The notes below the pieces were generated by a model. The model was not told the DNA's origin, did not search any database, and was given only the letters and a program-made list of their open reading frames with translations. From NCBI GenBank assembly GCA_019359095.1, contig JAHHHZ010000021.1:113327-177326 (forward strand): 64,000 nt of DNA, read 5' to 3'. The first letter of the stretch is position 1; every line of letters begins with the position of its first letter. The stretch is from Pleurocapsa minor HA4230-MV1 (GTDB taxonomy: Bacteria; Cyanobacteriota; Cyanobacteriia; Cyanobacteriales; Xenococcaceae). Shown here piece after piece: positions 36,059 through 43,362 of the stretch. Both the position numbers and the translations under genes were made by a program.

Positions 36059-36490
36059 ATGAATTTATCTCTACAACTGTTATTTCATGGTGCAATTGTC
36101 CTGCTCATCGGTTCATTATCGGGAATTCCTTACGGTTCAGCAATTACTAAGAAAAAAGACGAAGAAGTCATTAGGGCATGGCGAGTAGCTCATTCAGGAC
36201 TATCAATGGGTGGCACGACAATGATTGCTTTTGCTGCTGCGATTTATCAATTGGATATAAATGCGATCGCTTTATCCATTTTGGTTTGGTCATCTGTTAT
36301 TTCTAGTTATGGATTTTGTATCGCTCTCCCCTACGGTGCTTGGGTAGGTCATCGTGGACTTTCTATTGGTCAAACTATTGAGAACAAAATTGTTTACTTG
36401 GGCAATATGGTGGGTGCTACAGGCTCTTTAGTTAGCACTTTGGCACTAATTTTCGGCTGTTTAGAGTCGATGAATATTTTTAGTACCTGA
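36059..36490 (+). CDS. Four-helix membrane protein, weakly styrene-oxide-isomerase-like
   Basis: The 143-residue integral membrane protein has four hydrophobic segments (about 5-25, 48-68, 70-92 and 116-138). The stretch RAWRVAHSGLSMGGTTMIAFA followed by HRGLSIG resembles the RAHSG...NG...RGLTFG pattern of bacterial styrene oxide isomerase, whose AHSG histidine binds heme b (family knowledge from memory). This is a weak call. It lies about 100 bases past the broken thioesterase and before the patatin-like gene on the same strand, consistent with the TetR-controlled set. Confidence 0.55.
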   Translation: MNLSLQLLFHGAIVLLIGSLSGIPYGSAITKKKDEEVIRAWRVAHSGLSMGGTTMIAFAAAIYQLDINAIALSILVWSSVISSYGFCIALPYGAWVGHRGLSIGQTIENKIVYLGNMVGATGSLVSTLALIFGCLESMNIFST

Positions 36491-36493
36491 AAA

Positions 36494-36549
36494 GGTGGGC
36501 AATAGTATTTTTGAGTACCTTATTAAGTTAAATCTAAGCGTTGCCCACC
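36494..36549. repeat. Inverted repeat after the SOI-like gene
   Basis: The 9-bp arms ggtgggcaa / ttgcccacc are 38 bases apart, starting 3 bases after the stop. Related words (gcccacc) recur at about 32418-32425. It could act as a terminator or be a small repeat element. Confidence 0.5.
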
Positions 36550-36572
36550 CTACTTTAAAGTGCGATCGCTTA

Positions 36573-36704
36573 ATGGAAAGAGAAGCATGGCAGCAAACTC
36601 AACCTAATGATGAACAGATAGAAATATTTAAACAAACAGTACAAGAATTAATTAAATTACAAAGCAAAAATCAAATTATTAGCAAGGTAAAGCAATCATC
36701 ATAA
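36573..36704 (+). CDS. Small helical protein of unknown function
   Basis: The 43-residue frame begins MEREAWQQTQPNDEQIEIF and ends in a basic tail (NQIISKVKQSS). I do not recognise it. A longer frame starting at 36495 takes its first residues from the inverted repeat, so I prefer the inner start at 36573. It may be a real small protein of the set or chance; confidence is low. Confidence 0.3.
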   Translation: MEREAWQQTQPNDEQIEIFKQTVQELIKLQSKNQIISKVKQSS

Positions 36705-36749
36705 TCTCTCTTTGATGATAAAAAAAATTAAATACAGGATATAGATAAA

Positions 36750-37610
36750 ATGTCAAAGATTAACCATAATTCGATGGCGATCGCCTGTGCTTCAGGGGGT
36801 TTTAAGGCAATATTTGTACATGGTGTATTGAGTGCTTTTGAAGAGGCAAATCTTAAAGCAAATGCTTATGCTGCTGCTTCAGGTTCAGTAATATCTAGTG
36901 CCTGGGCAGCTATTGGTAAAGCTAGAGAATCAGGAATGAATTATTGGCTAGAAGGTTTAAAAGTTCATCACCAGACTAAAAGCATGAGTCAGGTATGTCT
37001 GGGGGGAATATCTTATTTTTGCGCTCGCGGTGGTCAACAGCTTTTCACCTCAAATTCAGCCAATTTTTATATTGCTACCAGCGCGGTAACTAGTGAAGAG
37101 GCTGCTGAACAAACTCAAGGAAAACAAGCAAGAAGATTAGGTAAAAAACTATTGGTATCGGCTACGAAAAAAGACCGTAGTTGGGTGAATAAACATTTAA
37201 AAATCGAGCTTTTTGGTAGTGCTAGAAAAGGCAATTTAGCTCTTAATCAAAACAATTTTCGTGAAGTTAGCTATGCATCCAGTAGAATGCTACACATTTA
37301 TGATACACCAGCTTGGATTAATAACCAGCCTTACGTCGATGCTTCCTATACTTGCATTTGTCCTGCATTAGAAATGGTTGAACAGGGATATCAAACAGTA
37401 ATTGCGATCGCCACTGAAGCAGGTAACTTTTATCGAGATTTATTCCAATCTCAAGTTATTCCCACACAATACCAACAAGTACCAATACGTATAATTCAGC
37501 CAAATATAAATCCCAAGGATATGGGTGTAGATGTTTTCCAAGCTACACCTGAAGGAATAGCAGCAGTTTATCAACATGGTTTAGACAAAGGCAAAGCGTT
37601 TTTAGCGTAA
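36750..37610 (+). CDS. Patatin-like phospholipase family protein with a modified active site
   Basis: This is a 286-residue protein. The N-terminal CASGGFKAIFVHGVLSAFEEAN matches the patatin oxyanion region, and YAAASGSVISSAWA occupies the nucleophile elbow. The usual GxSxG reads AASGS, so the Ser is retained but both flanking glycines are lost. The second catalytic residue, normally DGG/DGA, appears as VDASYT. The family hydrolyses acyl esters of lipids; this copy may be weakly active or non-enzymatic. It is on the same strand as, and close to, the flanking membrane protein genes, probably one transcript. Confidence 0.72.
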   Translation: MSKINHNSMAIACASGGFKAIFVHGVLSAFEEANLKANAYAAASGSVISSAWAAIGKARESGMNYWLEGLKVHHQTKSMSQVCLGGISYFCARGGQQLFTSNSANFYIATSAVTSEEAAEQTQGKQARRLGKKLLVSATKKDRSWVNKHLKIELFGSARKGNLALNQNNFREVSYASSRMLHIYDTPAWINNQPYVDASYTCICPALEMVEQGYQTVIAIATEAGNFYRDLFQSQVIPTQYQQVPIRIIQPNINPKDMGVDVFQATPEGIAAVYQHGLDKGKAFLA

Positions 37611-37637
37611 TTAAATTAACTCTGGAGGATCAAACCA

Positions 37638-38048
37638 ATGCAGCAAAGTAAAACATGGTTACTATCAATTTTAATTTTGAGCATTGCTATTACTAGCATT
37701 CACTACACTGATAACGCCATTTATGTTCATGAATATCCCGAACCAGAATGGTTTACAACCTCTGGTGTATTAATTACCTGGATAGTCATGACTGCGATCG
37801 CCATTATATGTTACTGGCTTTATACCAGACAGTTATATTGGTTGAGTTATTTTCTGTTAGGTCTTTATGCTGGTACTGGTTTATCTAGTCCAGCCCATTA
37901 TTTTTATGGAGAACTGTCTCGGTTTTCTGTGAAAATGCACCTTTTAATTTGGACTGATGTATTTGCAGGACTATCAGTAGTTGCATTTATTATTTGGTCA
38001 GCATTAATTGCTCAAGAATGGCGCAGTAGCAAGGAGATAGAAAAATGA
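37638..38048 (+). CDS. Four-helix membrane protein, unknown function
   Basis: The 136-residue protein has four clear membrane helices (about 8-26, 44-64, 68-88 and 105-126). A strong ribosome binding site, ggagga, lies 13 bases before the ATG. The loop between helices 1 and 2 contains HEYPEPEWF. No family recognised. Its last codons overlap the start of the GST gene (ATGA), so translation is coupled. Confidence 0.7.
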   Translation: MQQSKTWLLSILILSIAITSIHYTDNAIYVHEYPEPEWFTTSGVLITWIVMTAIAIICYWLYTRQLYWLSYFLLGLYAGTGLSSPAHYFYGELSRFSVKMHLLIWTDVFAGLSVVAFIIWSALIAQEWRSSKEIEK

Positions 38049-38671
38049 ATACAGCTAAAACTAATCAACCTTTATTAATTACAATTGCCATCAGTCACTA
38101 CTGCGAAAAAGTTCGCTGGGCATTAGATTATTTAGGGATAGATTATGTCGAAGAAAACCACGCACCACCATTTCATAGACAATATACATCCCGTTATGGA
38201 GGTACAAGCGTTCCTGTTTTAGTTGTAAATGACAAGGCGTTTGCTGATTCTAAAGATATCTTGCATTACTTAGATACTATTGCTTCCGATCAACAACTTT
38301 ATCCCCAAGATCTAGAATTACGCCAGCAAGCAGAAACCTTAGAAGCATTATTTGATGACAAATTAGGTGTAGCCACACGCTGTTTAGGTTACTACTATGC
38401 TATTCAACAACCTTGGTCAATTCTAGCTGCCTGGGGCATGGGAGCAAGCTTGAGCGAAAGAATTAAATGTATTATTGCTTTTCCTAAGACAGTTAATTTT
38501 CTCAAACAAAACTACAATGTCACTGCCGAAGGGAAAGAAACTGCCTTACAGGATATTAAAGATGTTTTCGACATAGTTAACCAGAAACTCAATGCAGGTC
38601 AACAATATTTAGTAGGCGATCGCTTTTCGGCAACAGACATCATATCATATTTGAGCGCAAGCCTTCATTAG
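38045..38671 (+). CDS. Glutathione S-transferase family protein, C-terminus truncated
   Basis: The 208-residue protein starts with a thioredoxin-fold N-domain (SHYCEKVRWALDYLGIDY, GGTSVPVLV, FADSKDILHYLD: cis-Pro and Ser/Asp glutathione contacts) and an all-helical C-domain ending abruptly after VGDRFSATDIISYLSASLH. Normal members continue for some 20-50 residues after the SATD motif. A VOC-protein tail begins in another frame at the same point, so the end looks like a deletion junction. The fold is likely still formed but activity is uncertain. Confidence 0.72.
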   Translation: MNTAKTNQPLLITIAISHYCEKVRWALDYLGIDYVEENHAPPFHRQYTSRYGGTSVPVLVVNDKAFADSKDILHYLDTIASDQQLYPQDLELRQQAETLEALFDDKLGVATRCLGYYYAIQQPWSILAAWGMGASLSERIKCIIAFPKTVNFLKQNYNVTAEGKETALQDIKDVFDIVNQKLNAGQQYLVGDRFSATDIISYLSASLH

Positions 38672-38928
38672 AAACAGATCGTTTTGTATTCTTCAATATC
38701 GATGGATTTCTCTTTGGTCTTTTTGATTCCATAGTCACTGGAGAAAAAATTCAATATGGTAACAACACAGTGCCTACCATTGAAGTAAATGACATTAATA
38801 GTTGGCATCAACGACTAAGCAAACTTGGTCTAAAAATAATACTTTCTCTACAAGAAGTTAATGGAACAAAAATATTTCAAGTTGAAGATACAGAAGGCAA
38901 TATCCTCGAATTTTATCAATGGATTTGA
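38650..38928 (+). pseudogene. C-terminal fragment of a VOC/glyoxalase-fold protein
   Basis: An open stretch of about 92 codons without a start reads FERKPSLETDRFVFFNIDG, FGLFDSIVTGEKI, TIEVNDINSWHQRL and ends FQVEDTEGNILEFYQWI. This is the C-terminal half of a VOC (glyoxalase/bleomycin-resistance) protein, including the metal-ligand-type Glu in NILEFYQ. It overlaps the GST end in a different frame. A deletion that removed the GST tail and the VOC head is the simplest explanation. Confidence 0.7.
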
Positions 38929-39066
38929 GTCATAAATTTCAACACTGTTTATTAATCAGTATACGGGCAACTCCCGCAGGTGAGTTAGTTATGCGTATGT
39001 ATCGAGAACATAGACAGTGATTTTAGTTATAATCACGTTAAGAACAAACTGCTATTAAAAATTACA

Positions 39067-39426
39067 ATGGTAACTACTATTGATATTGGAACATTAATTG
39101 TTTCGACTCCAGATGTTGGGTATGGTCGTCCACGAATTGCAGGAAAAAGATTTTCTGTCGAGCAAATAGCCACTTTAACTAAAGAAGGTTTAACCCCTCA
39201 GCAAATAAAAGATGAATATGATTTTTTGACATTGGCAGAAATTCACGCAGCTCTTGCTTATTATTATGCAAATAAAGAACAAATAGAACAATATTTTGTC
39301 GAAGAAATAGCAGAATATCAACAACTATTGGCTCAGTATCAAACTGACGAATTACTAGGGCTATTTCGTTCTAACTGTAGTGAACCAAGAAATAAATTTC
39401 TTGGCTTAAAATCAAAGTCCGTTTAA
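39067..39426 (+). CDS. DUF433 antitoxin with MITE-encoded C-terminus
   Basis: The 119-residue protein has the DUF433 core (GYGRPRIAGKRFSVEQIATL, LTPQQIKDEYDFLTLAEIHAALAYYY). The natural end TDELQ was replaced by a MITE inserted at codon TTA; the last 23 residues (LGLFRSNCSEPRNKFLGLKS...) come from the element. Reading across the excised element gives a stop directly after TDELQ, so almost the entire antitoxin is preserved. A start-like GTG AGT AAA GTT CGT TTT immediately after the element suggests a lost DUF5615 toxin. Compare with the intact pair at 21586-22291. Confidence 0.85.
   Translation: MVTTIDIGTLIVSTPDVGYGRPRIAGKRFSVEQIATLTKEGLTPQQIKDEYDFLTLAEIHAALAYYYANKEQIEQYFVEEIAEYQQLLAQYQTDELLGLFRSNCSEPRNKFLGLKSKSV
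39346..39355. repeat. Left target-site duplication of MITE copy 2
   Basis: gacgaattac, repeated exactly at 39490-39499 on the other side of the element. Confidence 0.8.
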
Positions 39427-39488
39427 ACGGACTTAATGTACTTAGACAGAGAATTTATTCTCTGGATATATGAGAATGAAATAGCCCT
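39357..39488. repeat. 132-bp palindromic MITE, copy 2, inserted in the DUF433 gene
   Basis: It has the same termini and internal palindromes as copy 1. It is flanked by a 10-bp direct duplication (gacgaattac at 39346-39355 and 39490-39499), which marks a true transposition event. Confidence 0.9.
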
Positions 39489-39489
39489 G

Positions 39490-39499
39490 GACGAATTAC
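39490..39499. repeat. Right target-site duplication of MITE copy 2
   Basis: gacgaattac, identical to 39346-39355. Confidence 0.8.
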
Positions 39500-39501
39500 A
39501 G

Positions 39502-39528
39502 TGAGTAAAGTTCGTTTTATAAGGTAAG
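39502..39528 (+). pseudogene. Possible stub of a DUF5615 toxin gene
   Basis: After the right duplication the frame GTG AGT AAA GTT CGT TTT ATA AGG TAA reads MSKVRFIR then stop. DUF5615 toxins usually start in this manner and directly overlap a DUF433 gene. The rest of the toxin is absent. This is an inference from position and a few residues. Confidence 0.35.
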
Positions 39529-39562
39529 TCTGGCAAGTAACTGCACCTAATGAGAGTAAACT

Positions 39563-39961
39563 TTAAGAAAAGCTAGGTTGTATTACTTTGCAGTTTGTTA
39601 TATTACTAGCCTTTTTAATAAACTTTTCATCAAAGGTGTATAGTTTTGAACAATGTTGACCTTGTGCTAGATGAAAAGCATCTGCAAAATCTAAACCATT
39701 TTCATGCCATTGAAGTATTTGAGCAATTAAATTAGCATTAGCAAGATAGATATTAGGTAAACCAAATAATTGTCTTAAAGCTAGACAAATTTCTGTTGGG
39801 TTAAATTTATAGGCAAATCGCAGAACCCATTCAGTTTCGAGAATTACTGTATTGCTTATAAATACATTTTGTGTCTGTAAAATTGCTAAACTTTGTTGAT
39901 ATTGCCATTGGTTATCTTGAGTCAATAGTCGCACAATAATATTAGTATCAATTGTCACCAT
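39563..39961 (-). CDS. vapC: PIN domain ribonuclease toxin (VapC-type)
   Basis: The 132-residue PIN protein carries the acidic site residues in VTIDTNIIVRLL (Asp), ILETEWVLR (Glu) and GLDFADAFHLAQ (Asp), followed by YTFDEKFIKK. It is a predicted Mg-dependent RNase toxin, like VapC. Its start overlaps the end of the antitoxin gene by 14 bases. This is the third toxin-antitoxin locus in 6 kb. Confidence 0.9.
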   Translation of the reverse strand: MVTIDTNIIVRLLTQDNQWQYQQSLAILQTQNVFISNTVILETEWVLRFAYKFNPTEICLALRQLFGLPNIYLANANLIAQILQWHENGLDFADAFHLAQGQHCSKLYTFDEKFIKKASNITNCKVIQPSFS

Positions 39962-40211
39962 TACTTAAATCCTCTAATCCCTGACGAATGGCATCTTCTA
40001 TGTCTTCAAGACTTTTAGGAGTTCCTTGATACTTTAAGCAGCCTGCTACTTCATCTAAAGTTGTTTCTGGAAAAGGTTTTTTGGGCTTTAACAGAATTCC
40101 ATCTCCCATATCAATTGCGATTAATTCTTGTCCTTCTTCCCAGTGATGAATTTCTCGTAAAGCTTTGGGAATAATAACTTGACCTTTACTTGACATTTTT
40201 GTGGTTTTCAT
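39948..40211 (-). CDS. vapB: AbrB/SpoVT-fold antitoxin (VapB-type)
   Basis: The 87-residue protein has the swapped-hairpin AbrB DNA-binding pattern KMSSKGQVIIPKALREIHHW, then GDGILLKPKKPF and an acidic helical C-terminus that binds the toxin. It probably represses its own operon and neutralises the PIN toxin encoded next. Confidence 0.9.
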   Translation of the reverse strand: MKTTKMSSKGQVIIPKALREIHHWEEGQELIAIDMGDGILLKPKKPFPETTLDEVAGCLKYQGTPKSLEDIEDAIRQGLEDLSNGDN

Positions 40212-40340
40212 CAGACTAAAGAAATGGCAAAAGTAAGAAATATGTAAGAATTATATCTTTAATTGTGCGTTCATAACCATGGCGATCGCCTCTTAAACAG
40301 GATAATCATTTAACAGGCATCGCCCTAAGTTATTTTATCT

Positions 40341-41099
40341 TTAATTACGTCCTGCGGTTACTCCACCATCCACAGGCAAAACCACCCCAGTAATCCAACC
40401 AGAGCGATCGCCATCTGCTAGAAACAAGACAGATTGGGTAATGTCTTGCACTTGTCCATTGCGACCAAGGGGATGAAAATTATTAAATGAGGCTAATTGT
40501 TCAGATGTTAATAAAGAGTCAAATAAGGAAGTTTCTACCACAGCAGGAGCGATCGCATTTACTCTAATTTTGTCAGGTGCAAATTCAATAGCTAGATTTT
40601 TAGTTAGTGCATGAACAGCACCTTTAGCAGTGGAAGAACCACTACAGGGAGTAGCAGCTATGGCGTGTAATGCCCACATTGAACCAGTATTAATAATTGC
40701 GCCACCACCTCTTTTTTGCATTTCGGCGATCGCAATTTGGGTAAGAAAAAAGTATCCTCGTAGTAAATTTAGATAGCTTTCTAAATCTGCTTCTGTGTGA
40801 GCAAGAAATGGTTTTGGTTCAAAGACTCCTGCATTATTAAACAATATGTCTACACCACCGAAATGTTCAACAGCAGAAGAAACGATCTCTTGTCGGATTT
40901 TTGCTTGACCGATATCTCCTGCAACCCAAGCAATATGTTTTCCTGTCGGATCGATCTCGGTTGCGGTGTTTTTTAATACATCTAAACGACGACTATTTAA
41001 AACTACTTTTGCCCCTGCTGCAACAAATGCCTGGGCTGTATTTGCACCAATACCACTACCACCACCAGTAATTAAAATGACTTTATCTTGTAGGCTCAT
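40341..41099 (-). CDS. Short-chain dehydrogenase/reductase
   Basis: I start at the ATG at 41099 (MSLQDKVILITGGG), 11 codons after an upstream ATG giving a poor N-terminus; the protein is then 252 residues. SDR motifs: TGGGSGIG for NAD(P), NNAG, a Ser of the catalytic set near NTGSMWALH; the usual YxxxK reads SSTAKGAVHALTK, so the catalytic Tyr appears replaced by Thr or Ser while Lys is kept. Ends with GWITGVVLPVDGG. This raises doubt about full activity. It is divergent from the HxlR regulator, which probably controls it. Confidence 0.85.
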   Translation of the reverse strand: MSLQDKVILITGGGSGIGANTAQAFVAAGAKVVLNSRRLDVLKNTATEIDPTGKHIAWVAGDIGQAKIRQEIVSSAVEHFGGVDILFNNAGVFEPKPFLAHTEADLESYLNLLRGYFFLTQIAIAEMQKRGGGAIINTGSMWALHAIAATPCSGSSTAKGAVHALTKNLAIEFAPDKIRVNAIAPAVVETSLFDSLLTSEQLASFNNFHPLGRNGQVQDITQSVLFLADGDRSGWITGVVLPVDGGVTAGRN

Positions 41100-41122
41100 A
41101 ATTTGATTTCTCTCAATAAATC

Positions 41123-41149
41123 TCGATCGCAATCATAATTAGCGATCGA
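41123..41149. promoter_or_regulatory. Dyad between divergent SDR and HxlR genes, candidate HxlR operator
   Basis: tcgatcgc at 41123-41130 faces gcgatcga at 41142-41149 around the short aat cata att centre, giving an almost perfect dyad in the 94-base divergent promoter region. It includes HIP1-like sequence, which is abundant here, so it may be fortuitous. Confidence 0.4.
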
Positions 41150-41193
41150 TTATGCTTACAAGCAGACACAAATTTGTGAGGTAGGGTACTTTT

Positions 41194-41547
41194 GTGAAAG
41201 AATTGCCGTCTCGTCAGGAACAAATCAATCTGCAAAGAAATGTAAATGTAGCTGCTGTAGTGGAAGCAGTTTTTGGCTGTAAATGGTCATTGAGTATACT
41301 AGGTTTAATTCGTCGTGGCGTATGTCGTCCTAGTGCGATCGAGAGAGAAATAGAAGGCTTGACTCCTCGCGTCAAAAACTATTATTTTCGTCGCATGATG
41401 AATTTAGGTATTTTAGAAAAGATTGTTTATCCTGAAGTTCCACCCCATGTAGAATATCGGCTAACTGATTTTGGCAAGCGTTTTTTGCCAATCATTGACT
41501 CAATTGAAAAGTTACAGTCTGAATTGATCAGAGAGAATAATCAGTAA
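41194..41547 (+). CDS. HxlR family transcriptional regulator
   Basis: The 117-residue winged-helix protein has the HxlR pattern: VVEAVFGCKWSLSILGLIRRGVCR with the sensing-type Cys, REIEGLTPRVKNYYFRRMMNLGILEK, then VEYRLTDFGKRFLPII. The start is GTG. HxlR proteins respond to electrophiles, oxidants or metabolites and often control a neighbouring oxidoreductase, here the divergent SDR gene. Confidence 0.88.
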   Translation: MKELPSRQEQINLQRNVNVAAVVEAVFGCKWSLSILGLIRRGVCRPSAIEREIEGLTPRVKNYYFRRMMNLGILEKIVYPEVPPHVEYRLTDFGKRFLPIIDSIEKLQSELIRENNQ

Positions 41548-41794
41548 TCTTATTTCCTAGATTTCCTCTTAACCAGAATGATTGCATTGGTTTTCCTATT
41601 TCCCACTTACGAAACTACTATATGTCAACTTAAGTTCAATAAAATGCTAAGTACTTCATGTCTATAAAATACGCTGCAAATTTATTGATTTTTCATATTT
41701 AAATCAAGATACTATATATATAGTACACGAAATATTTTTGATCAGTAAAAATAATGACATATCTACAAAGTCAATTTATTTATTTTTTAAAAAT

Positions 41795-42475
41795 ATGAAC
41801 TTTAAACTATTAACTGCAACCACTTTATTGTTAACTACTGGAACAATTACTAACATTGCGACTGCAAACGCAGATACTGTTACTACTATTCAACCAGCAG
41901 CAACTGCTAAAATTGCGCATCAGAATGATATTGCTTACGAAATGCAAGGCTGTATGAGAAAAAGTAATACCATAAGCTGCACTCTAATCATAACTAGTGA
42001 AGTTAAAGATAACAAGATATTCATAGAAACAACAAGAACAAGATTTATTGATTTAAATGGAAATGAATATTTTTCTAACTCTGCTAAAATTGGGAATAAT
42101 ATTAGTAATGAGTCTAGAGCAGTTGGTAACAATTTTATCAAAGGAATTCCTCTCCGAGCTTCTCTTAAATTTGATAATATTCCTGAAAGTATTAACAATT
42201 TTGCTGTTCTAGAGCTAGGTTTACAGACAGATAGGCAGTCTTTTGATCATGCTGACACAATTGATCTTAGTGTTAGATTTGATAAAATTTTAATACCAGA
42301 AGAGCCTGTTACTACTAATATTAGTAGTGAAAGTAATAACTATAATTATCAAAATGTTCCTGTTACTTCAGAACCCATTTCTGTTACTGATAGTCTAAAT
42401 TCAGTCAAAGATACTGTAAGTGACGTAAAACAAAACGTGAATACAGTTAGAGATATTTTAAATATTTTTAGATAG
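41795..42475 (+). CDS. Secreted protein of unknown function
   Basis: I use the ATG at 41795 (MNFKLLTATTLLLTTGT), which gives a typical signal peptide with cleavage near ANA-DT; the upstream ATG adds 19 residues of unlikely start. The mature protein is about 200 residues with paired cysteines (EMQGCM, TISCTL) in a beta-rich domain and a C-terminal amphipathic helix (SVKDTVSDVKQNVNTVRDIL). It is very AT-rich, with the MITE copy 3 and a 64-bp repeat right after it. No family recognised. Confidence 0.6.
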   Translation: MNFKLLTATTLLLTTGTITNIATANADTVTTIQPAATAKIAHQNDIAYEMQGCMRKSNTISCTLIITSEVKDNKIFIETTRTRFIDLNGNEYFSNSAKIGNNISNESRAVGNNFIKGIPLRASLKFDNIPESINNFAVLELGLQTDRQSFDHADTIDLSVRFDKILIPEEPVTTNISSESNNYNYQNVPVTSEPISVTDSLNSVKDTVSDVKQNVNTVRDILNIFR

Positions 42476-42490
42476 TAATAAGAGACTTGG

Positions 42491-42554
42491 TAGTGAAACC
42501 CAACCAAATCTTTTAATCGTTGGGTTTCGTGCCTCAACCCAACCTACTAGCTAC
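42491..42554. repeat. 64-bp dispersed repeat, copy A
   Basis: tagtgaaacccaacc through ctactagctac; nearly the same sequence and length occurs at 47147-47210. It contains the palindromic pairing cgttgggttt / aacccaac, so it may form an RNA hairpin. Confidence 0.85.
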
Positions 42555-42578
42555 TCAGGTGTTAGGTACAGTTAGAAC

Positions 42579-42709
42579 AGGGCTATTTCGTTCTAACTGT
42601 AGTGAACCAATAAATAATTTCTTGGCTTAAAATTCAAGTCCGTTTAAACGGACTTAATGTACTTAAACAGAGAATTTATTCTCTGGATATATGAGAATGA
42701 AATAGCCCT
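42579..42709. repeat. 131-bp palindromic MITE, copy 3
   Basis: Same termini (agggctatttcgttct / agaatgaaatagccct) and internal palindromes as copies 1 and 2, one base shorter with a few substitutions. No clear target duplication was found. Confidence 0.85.
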
Positions 42710-42743
42710 AACACTTAGAATCTAGTATTTAATTAGATTTAAT

Positions 42744-43268
42744 TTATTTAAAACCTAAATCAGTCCCTATACCTGCGTGAACCTGAGCTAGCTGCTGATA
42801 TTTACGAGCATGTTCAATCGACTCTTGCGCCTGTTCGTCACTGATATCTTTGATTTTCTTGGCGGGAACCCCTACTACGAGCGATCGCTCTGGCACATCT
42901 TTAGTGACGACGCTACCTGCCCCAACAATACTTCCTGCACCGACTCTCACCCCATCGAGAATCACTGCACCGATGCCAATTAAACAACCTGTTTCAATAT
43001 AAGCCGAGTGAATCACTGCTCGATGACCAACTGTTACATAATCTTCTAAAATAGTAGGTTTACCAGGATCGCCATGTAGCACAGCCCCATCTTGAATATT
43101 ACTATATTTACCGATCGCAATAGTCTCGACATCCCCGCGAACTACTGCTCCATACCAGATGCTCGAACCCTCTGCTAGAGAAACGTTACCCATTACAGTA
43201 GCATTATCAGCAACAAACGAGGCAAGAGACAAATCTGGAGCAGACCAAAAGGAATCAGTATGAGCCAT
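42744..43268 (-). CDS. Gamma-carbonic anhydrase-type left-handed beta-helix protein
   Basis: The 174-residue hexapeptide-repeat protein has the gamma-CA zinc-ligand histidines in AVLHGDPG and VGHRAVIHSAY. The left-handed helix repeats (VTVGHRAVI, CLIGIGAVIL, GAGSIVGAGSVV) fill the chain, ending in RSLVVGVPAKKIKDIS. It hydrates CO2 or serves as a CcmM/complex-I-type subunit; the cyanobacterial member is probably cytoplasmic or associated with NDH-1. Divergent from the TIGR02652 gene. Confidence 0.88.
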   Translation of the reverse strand: MAHTDSFWSAPDLSLASFVADNATVMGNVSLAEGSSIWYGAVVRGDVETIAIGKYSNIQDGAVLHGDPGKPTILEDYVTVGHRAVIHSAYIETGCLIGIGAVILDGVRVGAGSIVGAGSVVTKDVPERSLVVGVPAKKIKDISDEQAQESIEHARKYQQLAQVHAGIGTDLGFK

Positions 43269-43362
43269 AATTTAAAGATAAGCTATCTAACGATCTTAAG
43301 ATAATTCAGTCACAACAAGATTTACCCGTGTTATAAGGAAAACAGAACCAATTTTATCTCCT

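Noticed and set aside
36495..36572. N-terminal extension of the small protein at 36573
   Set aside because: It overlaps an inverted repeat, so the inner start is preferred.
41123..41149. Certain HxlR operator
   Set aside because: HIP1-like palindromes are too common here; kept only as a low-confidence feature.
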